A stretch of DNA of 64,000 nucleotides, taken from contig NC_092674.1 of NCBI RefSeq assembly GCF_964355755.1, positions 21,974,001-22,038,000 on the forward strand, given 5' to 3'. How positions within the stretch are numbered: position 1 is the stretch's first letter; each line of letters opens with the position of its first letter. The notes under the pieces are model-generated. The model did no database searches and was not told the DNA's origin. It saw only the letters and a program-made list of their open reading frames with translations. Both the position numbers and the translations under genes were made by a program. Shown here in pieces: positions 24,501 through 34,309 of the stretch. Origin of the DNA: Antedon mediterranea. Taxonomy: Eukaryota > Echinodermata > Crinoidea > Comatulida > Antedonidae.

Positions 24501-27500
24501 GGTATACACTGTCTAATGGATGTCCATCTTGAAAAATACCCGCCACAAAAATGCGAGGAGGCTTCGCATTTTCCTATCTCCTCCTACGATAATTGTTTTT
24601 AATAGCTGAAAACCGGTTGAACAGTTCGAGTACAGCATCATAATGTTGAAGACAGGCCGATTTTCTTTAAAAAATACTATTTTGATACATTTAATATACG
24701 TTTTTACAAATGTATTGATTTGTGATGAATGGAACATTCCAAATTATTTGGTTTAACCATACAGGTATAGATTTAGATTTATGGGCCCCCTTGGAGAATA
24801 AACATAAATAGTATTGCAATGCTGTACAATACTGTTAAGGTATTAACCACTTTTGATCGCAATTTGAATCGCAAATGTCTTACTGTGAGTGTTGGTACTG
24901 TTAGATGTAATATAAAAATATATACAAATAAACTTTATTACTGTGAGTGTGGGTAGGCCCTACTGTTAGATTATAAACATATAATATACAAATAAACATT
25001 CCAAATTATTTGGTTTAACCATAGAGGTATAGATTTTGATTTATGGGCCCCCTTGGAGAATAAACATAAATAGTATTGCAATGCTGTACAATACTGTTAA
25101 GGTATTAACCACTTTTGATCGCAATTTGAATCGCAAATTTCTTACTGTGAGTGTTGGTACTGTTAGATGTAATATAAAAATATATACAAATAAACTTTAT
25201 TACTGTGAGTGGTAGGCCCTACTGTTAGATTATAAACATATAATATACAAATAAACATTCCAAATTATTTGGTTTAACCATAGAGGTATAGATTTAGATT
25301 TATGGGCCCCCTTGGAGAATAAACATAAATAGTATTGCAATGCTGTACAATACTGTTAAGGTATTAACCACTTTTGATCGCAATTTGAATCGCAAATTTC
25401 TTACTGTGAGTGTTGGTACTGTTAGATGTAATATAAAAATATATACAAATAAACTTTATTACTGTGAGTGGTAGGCCCTACTGTTAGATTATAAACATAT
25501 TAATATACAAATAAATAAACGTTATTACTGACAGTTGCTTCTCAACGTTTGTATTAATTAATAATTTAAAAATATATAAACGTCGTAGTGGTGTATCGTA
25601 ACACATGTACTTTACTATTTCAATCGACTATGACAGTGACAGTTCTAACAAAGTACCGTATTAAATCGCAAATGTTTTACTGTATTTAGTGGTATATTAT
25701 TTATAGGCCTATAAAACATTAAAAACAATATTTCGTTACTGAGTGGATAAGAATATATTTTAAAATGTTTCCTCTTTGTACCTATCTTCTTCCCCCATCC
25801 CTCAACCCTTAATGTTACATACAAAACACAAATTGGGTTTTTTTAAATGAGTCCAAATAAAAAAATTTGACTCATTTTGTTTCTCTCTCGGAAGTAATTC
25901 CCAGGGTGCTAATTTTGGTTGACTACATAAATCATTGTGTATATTTATTCGTTTCTGTAAACGACAATGTATTATAGTCCTGCGGTACGTACATTTGAAA
26001 TCTCCATTTTTTTCTCGCTGGAAATACTGTGTATTCGAGAACCATCTGTGGGCACGACCTAGATGGTACGCGAGCGAAGCGAGCGTGCCATCTAGTAATA
26101 GTATAAGTAAGCATTGAATTTTAAATAAGTTTGTATACAATCTTGCTGCTGTTACCTGACGCCTTGTCAACCAATCGCCACAGTGGATATGTCAACATAG
26201 CCCGTTGTACGTTTAATCTTGTTACTCGTAAGGATGACTTCCACGCCTTTGAACAAAGACCTTCTTTGGTGTAAGAACTGAACTGCGCCCAGAATGCGTT
26301 TGTGAATATCTGAAAAAGATACGTTAATTAAAGTAACTTTTCTTATACAATAATAGTGGTGGTGCCAGGATTTGTCTGATTATCTGAATCTGAATCTGAA
26401 TCTGAATCTGACGGAGGTGCCATGAGTGCGAGGATAGGATCCGTCTTAGGGCCGTCTAGGGGTCGGCGGCCGAGCACGCGAAAACTCCGACGATATAAGA
26501 TAATTACTTAAGTATTTAAGGGTAACTTTAGTCGCTTTTAAAGAGGAAAATCCGTGATTGGACATACTCGTATTTTGTTGTATTTCTATCGGGAAATATC
26601 ATATTTACTCACAAACTAATATTTTGTATAGAGTTTATACTGTCGATACACGTTACTCTTTACTACTATGGTAAAAACAAAATTAGTTGCAAATACCTCA
26701 TCTGTTCGGATCAATCTTATCTTTATTGGTTCTGAGAGCTCGTCGTTACCGTTGGTGATAACAACTTTGTTTGATCCAAACTTAGTTTTGCTTGTCATGC
26801 TTTCATGGAATCGGTCGATGTCCACAACAAGAGATGCGGACCATCCTAGCAATGATGCGCCAACGGATACGCTAGCTTCCGCCTAAACAAAATGTAAAAA
26901 CTAAATTCTGAAATTTACACAGTAATCACATTAATTAAATATGAACACGAATTCATTTCTAACTAAATTAAGTGAACATGTTTAACTGCTACTATCCACA
27001 GACAAGTTTATCGTCTAACATAATGTATACATATTTATGAGTATAGGCCTATAAATTATTTTATTCAAGGATCGTTTTTCACAATCACGATATTATTTTA
27101 TTGAAAAGTATTCAGAAAATTATTTAAACTTGCAGTAACGATTACTAAAGCTTGGTTCCCACTGGCGACGCAATGCAAGGACGTAACGCAACGTACGTGA
27201 TTTGACCAATCACAAGCGATGGATTATTCAAACCGTGGCCTGTCATTGGTCAATTCGCTTGCGTTGACGTCTCTAGTGGGAACTACGCTTTAATGATATA
27301 GTATATTGAAAACAAACATATAAACAGAACAGAAAAAGTACCCCATCAAAACAATTTAACATGTTTTAAAATAACATAAAGTCCGTTAAAAGAGTAACTA
27401 AGTCTAAAACGAATGTATTTATAACTCACCTCTCGACTTGCATATCGCACAAATTCATTCCTAGAACTAGTGTAGCGTTCTGATTGTCTTTTACCAAGTT

Positions 27501-28103
27501 CTACGCCAACTACCGTGTGCTAAATAAACGGAAATAATGTATTTAACTAATTAAAGTCTAATTTATCGTTTCAAATGAGGTTGCTTCAAAACCATAATGA
27601 TTATTATTATAGTTCACTAAAATGTATTTAAAGCATTGTGATGTTTTTATTTCATTCATAAACATTAGTTTAAAGTATATGTATTGTGTAGTTTTGGTTC
27701 GTACACTTTTGCATTTCTACATTAAACCCAGAAAATAATATATAACTATTTCTAACTATTTTATAACTAACTACGTATTACACATAAAATGCTACAGTCG
27801 CCTTTTTCAGAAAGTATTTCAATGCAACTGATATTGAAAATACCCGAGTTTACTCCTCATTTCGACGGAAAAACAGTGGAACGTTGTCCCGCTCAATCTA
27901 ATTGATATATCGCACAAATTTGTAGAAAACCACATCTGCTCGTTCTACGAACTACAACGTAAGGTGGTTTATGACATTGTGTGCAGGTTGGGGAGGTCAG
28001 ACAATATTGTCACAAAATGTATTCATGAATTTGCTCTTCCTTCATCCAATCTACATGGTAGATGGATGAAGCTATTGTTGTAACCACGTGACTATGTGGC
28101 GTA

Positions 28104-28148
<45 letters not shown>

Positions 28149-30311
28149 AAATCAGGCAAAGAACATTAATTCTAAACCGCCCGGTGATATACTGAAATTT
28201 AAAATCTGTGAGAATGAGAAAAAGTCGCCCCAACCGAGACTCGAACTCGGACCGCCTGCTTGATATGCAGATGTCCTAACCATTAGACCACTGGGGCTTT
28301 CATGGTATTGTTCGAACTCGATTGGATAGCGACTTTTTAACATTCTCGGCGTGGTACGGCGGAACAGCACTAGTCCTCAGTTGTACGCACGCGCACCAGA
28401 GATCAAATTGATACGGCCTCATCTTACTTACAGTATTTTTATTCACGAGACGGGATCTCCGAAGAGATACTTATATATATATATAAACAAATCAGGCAAA
28501 GAACATTAATTCTAAACCGCCCGGTGATATACTGAAATTTAATTAATTAATTTGAAACAATAAAGATGAGGAAATCTGTGAGAATGAGAAAAAGTCGCCC
28601 CAACCGAGACTCGAACTCGGACCGCCTGCTTGATATGCAGATGTCCTAACCATTAGACCACTGGGGCTTTCATGGTATTGTTCGAACTCGATTGGATAGC
28701 GACTTTTTAACATTCTCGGCGTGGTACGGCGGAACAGCACTAGTCCTCAGTTGTACGCACGCGCACCAGAGATCAAATTGATACGGCCTCATCTTACTTA
28801 CAGTATTTTTATTCACGAGACGGGATCTCCGAAGAGATACTTTTATATATATAAACAAATCAGGCAAAGAACATTAATTCTAAACCGCCCGGTGATATAC
28901 TGAAATTTAATTAATTAATTTGAAACGATAAAGATGAGGAAATCTGTGAGAATGAGAAAAAGTCGCCCCAACCGAGACTCGAACTCGGACCGCCTGCTTG
29001 ATATGCAGATGTCCTAACCATTAGACCACTGGGGCTTTCATGGTATTGTTCGAACTCGATTGGATAGCGACTTTTTAACATTCTCGGCGTGGTACGGCGG
29101 AACAGCACTAGTCCTCAGTTGTACGCAATATAAGAAAAAGTTCTTACTGTTCCCCAGAAATCAATAAAGTCAAAATATGTTTGTTGATCATACAGACTTG
29201 GTAGAGAACAAGCGGACACGGCGAATGATCTACTTAGGTAGTACTTGGAACTCTCGAATTCGTCAAGCTTTAACGCAGCCGAAGCCATGGTACATTCTTC
29301 GCTTTCAGCGTAGTATACATACTCCATATCCCGGGTACCTTCCAGTACAACACCAAATCCTTTAAATGGGAGCATCAAACGTTACAGAAGCAAAGTTTGT
29401 CATTTATTATGATTGTATAAAATTTAAAATTTAAAATGTTTAAAATTACCCAAAATGATACCTTCATTCAAAACATTATTATCATTATTATTATTATTTA
29501 TTCAACTTTTATACAATTGTATAAATAAATATAGTTTATAATCGTTTTTAATTATTCGGCAGTTAGTTAATACGATTTCATAGATAAAATATCGAATCGC
29601 ATTGCTTCAAGGATGCTAAAATCGCAATTATGTGACTCTAGCTAGTATAATATTGGTCGTTCATGAATAGAATGTTATAGTTTTTTAATACTAGAAAAGA
29701 ACTCGATAAGGTATAGAGTAACATACAGTAAAAAAATTGTCTAGATTTAGAAATATGTACATCTTCACCTACCTAAACTCCCTGTAAATTCGAATCCAAT
29801 GAATGCAGCTTCCATTGTTTCATTGACGTCTGACTCTGTAACATAATAATTAAATCATTATTTCATTATTTTAGTTTTATTCTTATAATTCGTATTAAAA
29901 AAATTCTTAAATCACTATGCAAACAAAAAAACATTGTAAATACTGAACTTGACTCGTACCATTTGCTCTGACTTCACCAATATCAAACTTGAGACCTTTC
30001 TGATACTCCCATCCTCCACTTACAGCCTGTTGTCTCGTCCTGTTTTTACATGTTGAATTCATAGAAAGCGTTATCTCGTCTGGGATTGCATACAGACCAT
30101 CGTCCGACAAGTTGTCATCTTCATAATGCATCTCAAATACATTTCTTGTTGGTGAGAGCCCGGGGTCTGCTCCACCAAAGTCCTTACCACCTTGCGGATT
30201 ACCATCTATGATGTTGTACACAGCACCGATGTAGTTAATACCATATGGCGGTGCATTTGCTGCACTTGTAAAGCCCAAAGCGATTACGAAGAGTACAGTT
30301 ACATACAACAT
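21579..30311 (-). CDS. MACPF-ApeC (apextrin-type) secreted protein, gene 1
   Basis: Minus-strand exons in order: 30311-29960, 29835-29773, 29359-29148, 27519-27430, 26882-26697, 26309-26156, 23223-22924, 22529-22330, 21776-21579; 584 residues, all in phase. Residues 1-20 are a signal peptide (MLYVTVLFVIALGFTSAANA). About 25-350 is a MACPF domain: the N-terminal GAVYNIIDGNPQG block, a CSLP helix region, then FWGTH, close to the family signature YGTH[FY]. About 355-560 is an ApeC domain: ITWPKGYYGLP, GSRYQDTEN, YWSDPLHFEGPY, YCIFKKG, YIYWDDEN, LPTDTPF, HYCYY. A 17-residue acidic/proline tail follows. MACPF proteins insert into membranes; ApeC domains bind bacterial cell-wall material in amphioxus. 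An extra upstream exon ends at 30,747 and is non-coding. It has two introns the plus-strand paralogues lack. Confidence 0.9.
22605..22765. mobile_element. MITE, 'TGTCTACACTA' family, longest copy
   Basis: In an ApeC intron of gene 1. Ends: GCTCTGTCTACACTTCATCA and GTTTGATAGTGTACATC. The interior repeats the 'catatcactatcatatt' and 'atattactaccatattta' words found in the other copies. Confidence 0.7.
23224..26155. repeat. Intron of gene 1 with a three-copy tandem repeat
   Basis: A large intron between the MACPF and ApeC coding parts. Units starting 'cattccaaattatttggt' begin at 24,735, 24,997 and 25,256 (periods 262 and 259) and end near 25,515. They are nearly identical, which points to recent amplification. 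The remainder, including a 121-codon frame at 23,692-24,057, shows no coding character. At about 26,059-26,095 a near-perfect hairpin reads CTAGATGGTACGCGAGCG, a short loop, and its complement. Confidence 0.8.
26375..26410 (+). repeat. (TCTGAA)n microsatellite
   Basis: About five copies of tctgaa in an intron of gene 1 that the plus-strand paralogues lack. Confidence 0.8.
27147..27292. mobile_element. Complete MITE, 'GGTTCCCACTAG' family
   Basis: A 146-bp element with inverted ends AAAGCTTGGTTCCCACT and AGTGGGAACTACGCTTT. It has inner CCAATCACAAGCG and CATTGGTCAATTCGC blocks in opposite orientation. It is the cleanest uninterrupted copy and serves as the family reference. Confidence 0.8.
28227..28297 (-). 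tRNA. tRNA-like gene, anticodon ATC (Asp-type), copy 1
   Basis: The minus strand folds by hand into a complete 71-base cloverleaf. The acceptor is GCCCCAG/TTGGGGC, the D arm GTCT/GGAC, the anticodon stem TCTGC/GCAGG with loop ATATCAA, and the T stem CCGAG/CTCGG with loop TTCGAGT. The anticodon would be AUC, reading GAU (Asp), whereas the usual metazoan Asp tRNA has GUC. It may be a functional tRNA, a pseudogene, or the head of a pol III-driven repeat. Confidence 0.65.
28597..28667 (-). tRNA. tRNA-like gene, anticodon ATC, copy 2
   Basis: Identical cloverleaf to the copy at 28,227, carried in the second unit of the tandem repeat. Confidence 0.65.
28965..29035 (-). tRNA. tRNA-like gene, anticodon ATC, copy 3
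   Basis: Identical cloverleaf to the other two, in the third unit of the tandem repeat. The unit is cut off near 29,127, about 20 bases before the exon of gene 1 that ends at 29,148. Confidence 0.65.
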
Positions 30312-30900
30312 TTTAACTGAAAATATATTATGCACAGAAATTTCAAAAAGGAGAAAAGTTGAAGAAGCAGAATTATTATATATTTATTATAAGCAGTTTC
30401 TAAACAAAATGTATTATGACGTTTCTGGGAATTTATTTTAATCTCACAAAAACACAACATAAACAAAGTTTTAAATAAATTAATCAGAAAACAAAAAGTA
30501 TAATGCAGTTATAATGCTGCAACATAAATAAATCCCGTTCAATTGAAATACCATTTCCTTATTACCAACTATGTATCTATCGTATAGGCTTCAAACATTT
30601 ATACTTAAATTAAAAAACACATACGTTGCGAATGGATTAAAGTTTAAAGAAATTAGAATATTTGTTGCATAATTATTTAGAATTTACAGAATAATTTGTA
30701 ATACTTACATAATTTACAAAATATAAATGAATACATTGATACTTACATTTCGAAATGTTGTAGCTAAATAAGATCTATCAGAACGCCATACGTGAGGTGA
30801 TGAGGGCATTGATAGATAAGAAAATAATTAATTTATTTAGTTGATATGCCATATGGTTAATTCACAGGCATTACTTATCTAAAATGATAATTATAATCGG
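30312..30900 (-). promoter_or_regulatory. 5' UTR exon and promoter region of MACPF-ApeC gene 1
   Basis: The first coding exon is preceded by an acceptor (ttttcag at 30,317-30,323). A matching donor, gtaagt on the minus strand, lies at 30,741-30,746, so a non-coding first exon ends at 30,747. Just upstream are GATA-type words (GATAGATAAG near 30,810-30,820 and TTATCT near 30,870). Their use is an inference; genes 2 and 3 also have an AGATAA word upstream. Confidence 0.55.
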
Positions 30901-31044
30901 TTTCACAATTGTATTCATTTTTGTTTACTTTATACAATTTACAAAACAGTTTAAAACTCAGTATAACCAAAGTAAAGTTGAACACTATGCAAATATGTGA
31001 GAATACCTTTCTTTTTATAATATGGATTGATTGACATGGTTCTA

Positions 31045-32745
31045 GGACACCTACCCCCTAGACAGTTACCCCCCGGATGTTTACCACCCGGACAACTACC
31101 CCCTTAGGACAACTACCCCCCGGACAACTACCCCCCGGACAACTACCCCCCGGACAACTACCCCCTTAGGACAACTACCCCCTTAGGATAACAACCCCCC
31201 GGACAACTACCCCCCGGACAACCACCCCCTTAGGACAACTACCCCCTTAGGATAACTACCCCCCGGGTAACTACCCCCCGGTCAACTACCCCCCGATCAA
31301 CTACCCTCCCCCCATCCAAAAGTAGACAAATATATAGGACCGGTTTCTGTAAAAATGAAATCATCTGTTTTTAACGTGTGTTTCGAAAATAGAGACCCGA
31401 GACCAGAGACCTGACACGAGGCCCAATACGAAAAGGGAGACCTATATTTGGGTCTCCCTTTTCGTATATTAGGGTCTCCCTTTTCGTATAGTGTGGTCTT
31501 TCTTTTCGTATAGTGGGGTCTCCCTTTTCTTATAGTGGGGTCTCTCTTTTCTTATAGTGGGTCTCCCTTTTCGTATATTTGGGTCTCCCATTTTGTATAT
31601 TTGGGTCTCCCTTTCGTATAACTGGGTCTCCCTTTTCGTATATTTAGGTCTCCCTTTTCGTATATTAGGGTCTCCCTTTTCGTATAGTGGGGTCTCCCTT
31701 TTCGTATAGTGGGGTCTCCCTTTTCGTACGTGGGTCTCCCTTTTCGTATATTTAGGTCTCCCTTTTCGTATTGGGTCTCTGGTCTCTGGTCTCGGGTCTC
31801 TAGTTTCGAAACACCCGTTTTTAACCGATTATTCTGTTTAACAGCACGCTAGACCCTAGATGCGCTAGATTTAAAGTACCGTATTTATTGAAAAAACGGC
31901 CTGGGCTGTTTATTGTTTAGGTGGTTTTTAGGTGGACATTTATTGGAAGAAAGTTGTTTATTCAATGGGAGGGGGTATAATCTAATGGAAATAGACGCCG
32001 ATTATTCCATATGATGTTTCATGGGAGTGACATGGTCACCGTTTATTTGAGGGGAATTTATTTAAATATTGACGTTTATTCGGTGAGTGAACATTGAGGT
32101 CAAATATCAAAAGTGATATTATTCTTCAAGTGTACAAAAATACATATATGACAAATTTGAGACAAAAATTAATTCTTTTAAGACCAGTGGTTATCGAAGC
32201 ATTGTCCTGACGAAAAAATTATTATTATTATTAGCGAACCCAGTCTTTACAGTAAATACAGGGAGTACTATATAATACGTTCGACTATCCTATGATCATG
32301 TGTGACAATCTTCAGTTTATACCAGGCTATATTTATTTTCAATCTTTTACTTTTGTTTACAATAATGAATAGTAATTCGTCAAAGTAACGAATTAAAATA
32401 TAGTTATTAATTCCTATTATACACTGTTGCAGAATCAGGTTGTTGAATGGTCTGGGTGGTTAGGGTGTTCTAAAGGGATAGTTTTCTGGGTGGTAATTGT
32501 CCGGGGGGTAATTGTCCGGGGGGTAATTGTTCCTAGGGGGTAATTGTCCGGGGGGTAGTTGTCCAGGGGGTAGTTGTCCTAAGGGGGTTGTTGTCCTAAG
32601 GGGGTAGTTGTCCGGGGGGTATTTGTCCGGGGGGTAGTTGTCCTAAAGGGGTAGTTGTCCTAAGGGGGTAGTGGTCCAGGTGGTGGTTGTCCGGGGGGTA
32701 GTTGTCCGGGGGGTAAATGTCCAGGGGGTGAATATCCGGATACGG
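31045..32745. mobile_element. Foldback element with long inverted minisatellite arms
   Basis: The left arm (31,045-31,310) is a run of 14-15-bp units around GGACAACTACCCCCC. The right arm (32,450-32,745) is the reverse complement type, GGGGGGTAGTTGTCC. Both arms contain the same variant units (CTTAGGACAACTACCCC and its complement). Outside each arm is a 'gattgacat' word. The arms enclose about 1.1 kb that includes another repeat element (31,376-31,815). The layout resembles foldback (FB-type) elements with tandem-repeat termini. Confidence 0.7.
31376..31815. repeat. Minisatellite of GGGTCTCCCTTTTCGTATA units inside inverted ends
   Basis: About 18 units of 19-21 bp with the core GGGTCTCCCTTTTCGTATA. 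They are bounded on the left by GTGTTTCGAAAATAGAGACC and on the right by GGTCTCTAGTTTCGAAACAC, which are inverted. A second element with the same left end and units in the opposite strand sense is at 62,452-62,790, so the satellite travels with its termini. Confidence 0.8.
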
Positions 32746-32756
32746 ATTGACATATT

Positions 32757-33090
32757 TATTCCTTTGTTCATTTGTTCGTTCGTTCAATCTCATTCATTGA
32801 TTCGTTGTAAATGTAAATGTTCGTTCAGTTGTTCGTTCCATTATTCATTTATTCGTTCATTCATTCATTCGGTCATTCGTTTGTTTGTTCTTTTGTTGGT
32901 TCATTCATTCAGTCGTTCGTTCATTTATTCGTTCTTTGTTTTATTCATTTGTTCGTTCATTTATACGTTGGTTTGTTCGTTCATTCATTCGTTCGTTCGT
33001 TCCTTTATTCGGTGGGTTGTTCATTCATTGATTCGTTCGTTCGTTCGTTCGCTCATGTGTTCGATTATTTGCTGGTTGGTTCGTTCTTTT
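32757..33090 (+). repeat. (TTCG/TTCA)n tetranucleotide repeat
   Basis: About 330 bases of imperfect ttcg, ttca and ttcattcg units, starting right after the G-rich minisatellite arm. The long plus-strand frames here (113 and 176 codons, rich in S, F, V and I) are products of the repeat. Confidence 0.85.
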
Positions 33091-33350
33091 GTTTATTATA
33101 TGTTAGGCATTCATTCTACTTTGACAGTACGAGCGATTTTTTGTTGCTTACTGAATAGGGGAATATCATGCATTCTTGATTGTAAAGTAGAGGGCGTATG
33201 AGTATATTGCCTGTTCCGCATGCGTATGAGGACAGTGCATTTCCATGGTAATTCTTTTAACACATTTACTATCTGAACGGAAACAAATTTAGGATGCACA
33301 GCACAGCTACACTTTACCTGACTTACAAACGCACTACCTTCATGAATAGT

Positions 33351-33519
33351 ATACAAATAATGAATGTTTATGAGTGCAATGGTACAAATAATGGCACGAG
33401 GTGAATGATGAAAGGTTATATCAACGAGGCAAAGCCGAGTTGATATAACCTTTCATCATTCACCAAGTGCCATTATTTGTACCATTACACGAATACAAAA
33501 CATTCATTATTTGTTTTAT
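33351..33519. mobile_element. Near-perfect hairpin MITE ('AATAATGAATGTTT' family)
   Basis: The two halves are almost complementary along their whole length. GAATGATGAAAGGTTATATC pairs with GATATAACCTTTCATCATTC around a centre near 33,428, and the outer ends are ATACAAATAATGAATG and CATTCATTATTTG. A diverged relative sits at 17,766-17,931. Confidence 0.8.
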
Positions 33520-34309
33520 ATAACATCTAAATAAATAAAAAAAAAGTACTATTTAACGATCGTTGAATAGTGCGTACTATTGCACGCCATGTGACCCACA
33601 TTCGTCCAATCAAATGACAGGAATTTATTTAGGTGTTATATAATAATGAATATTCGAAGTGAATAGTGAATTTTCATGTCATTGCATAGCATCGATGTTG
33701 ATTATATTATTATTTTGTCTATAAAAAAATATTGTTTAAAACCTATCGAACTTGGTAGGATACATAATAAGTAGCAATTAAACTAGCTATTACAAAAAAA
33801 GACATATAAACAGTCACATTTAACCAAAAACCCATTGACTTCCAGACAATGAGCTTCCATTTAAATATTCTGTGCTTTAAATCACAGTTTTATCAAGTAA
33901 ATTATTTATTTTTAATTTAATTTTAAGTCAAAGTAAATAACTATAATGTTAACATTTGTTCAAATTATCTTTAGTAATTACTGTATATTCATTTAAATTT
34001 AGAAAGGACACAAATAAAGGATCGGTGTTTCAATTTGGAAACTGTGTTATGTAATGCACGGGTTCGGGGAGTGCCATTTCCGAGTCAGAGGTAGCCTATC
34101 CCAAAACAACCGGATCATGGAATCTGGCCACACCAGACTTGCTTCCGGTATGTCTTTGATTATATATGTTAAATATATTTGTCTTGTTTGATACTTAGTT
34201 AATCCAAGTACTTTGTAACTAACTAAAACAGGCAAAGGTCGCTGATAAGCCTGTATCGTTAGTAAACAAGAACCTGTGTGCAAAACTGTGTATATTTGTA
34301 GGCCTAGAA
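33520..34309. other. Upstream region of the gamma-carboxylase-like gene
   Basis: AT-rich, without a recognised gene. The last part is presumably promoter and 5' UTR, since the ATG at 34,310 opens a frame with a good donor. No motif can be assigned. Confidence 0.45.

Larger units (their letters stand above)
28107..29127. repeat. Tandem repeat (about 370 bp, three copies) containing tRNA-like genes
   Basis: After a (TA)n run at 28,107-28,145, a unit with 'aaacaaatcaggcaaagaac' is repeated at about 28,145, 28,483 and 28,852. Each unit holds one tRNA-like sequence at a spacing of 370 and 368 bases. The first unit lacks the 'taattaatttgaaac' segment present in the other two. The open frames of 65-72 codons crossing it are identical repeats of the tRNA-bearing segment and are not protein genes. 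Confidence 0.85.

Noticed and set aside
28152-29108. Three near-identical minus-strand frames of 65-72 codons
   Set aside because: Each crosses a tRNA-like gene within the tandem repeat; the peptide is the translation of tRNA sequence.
31045-31310. Telomeric or centromeric satellite interpretation of the C-rich array
   Set aside because: The unit is not TTAGGG-type, the array is short, and it is paired with an inverted partner at 32,450-32,745.
32671-33201. Open frames of 113 and 176 codons on the plus strand
   Set aside because: They are translations of the (TTCG/TTCA)n repeat, with low-complexity S/F/V/I composition and no splice or family support.
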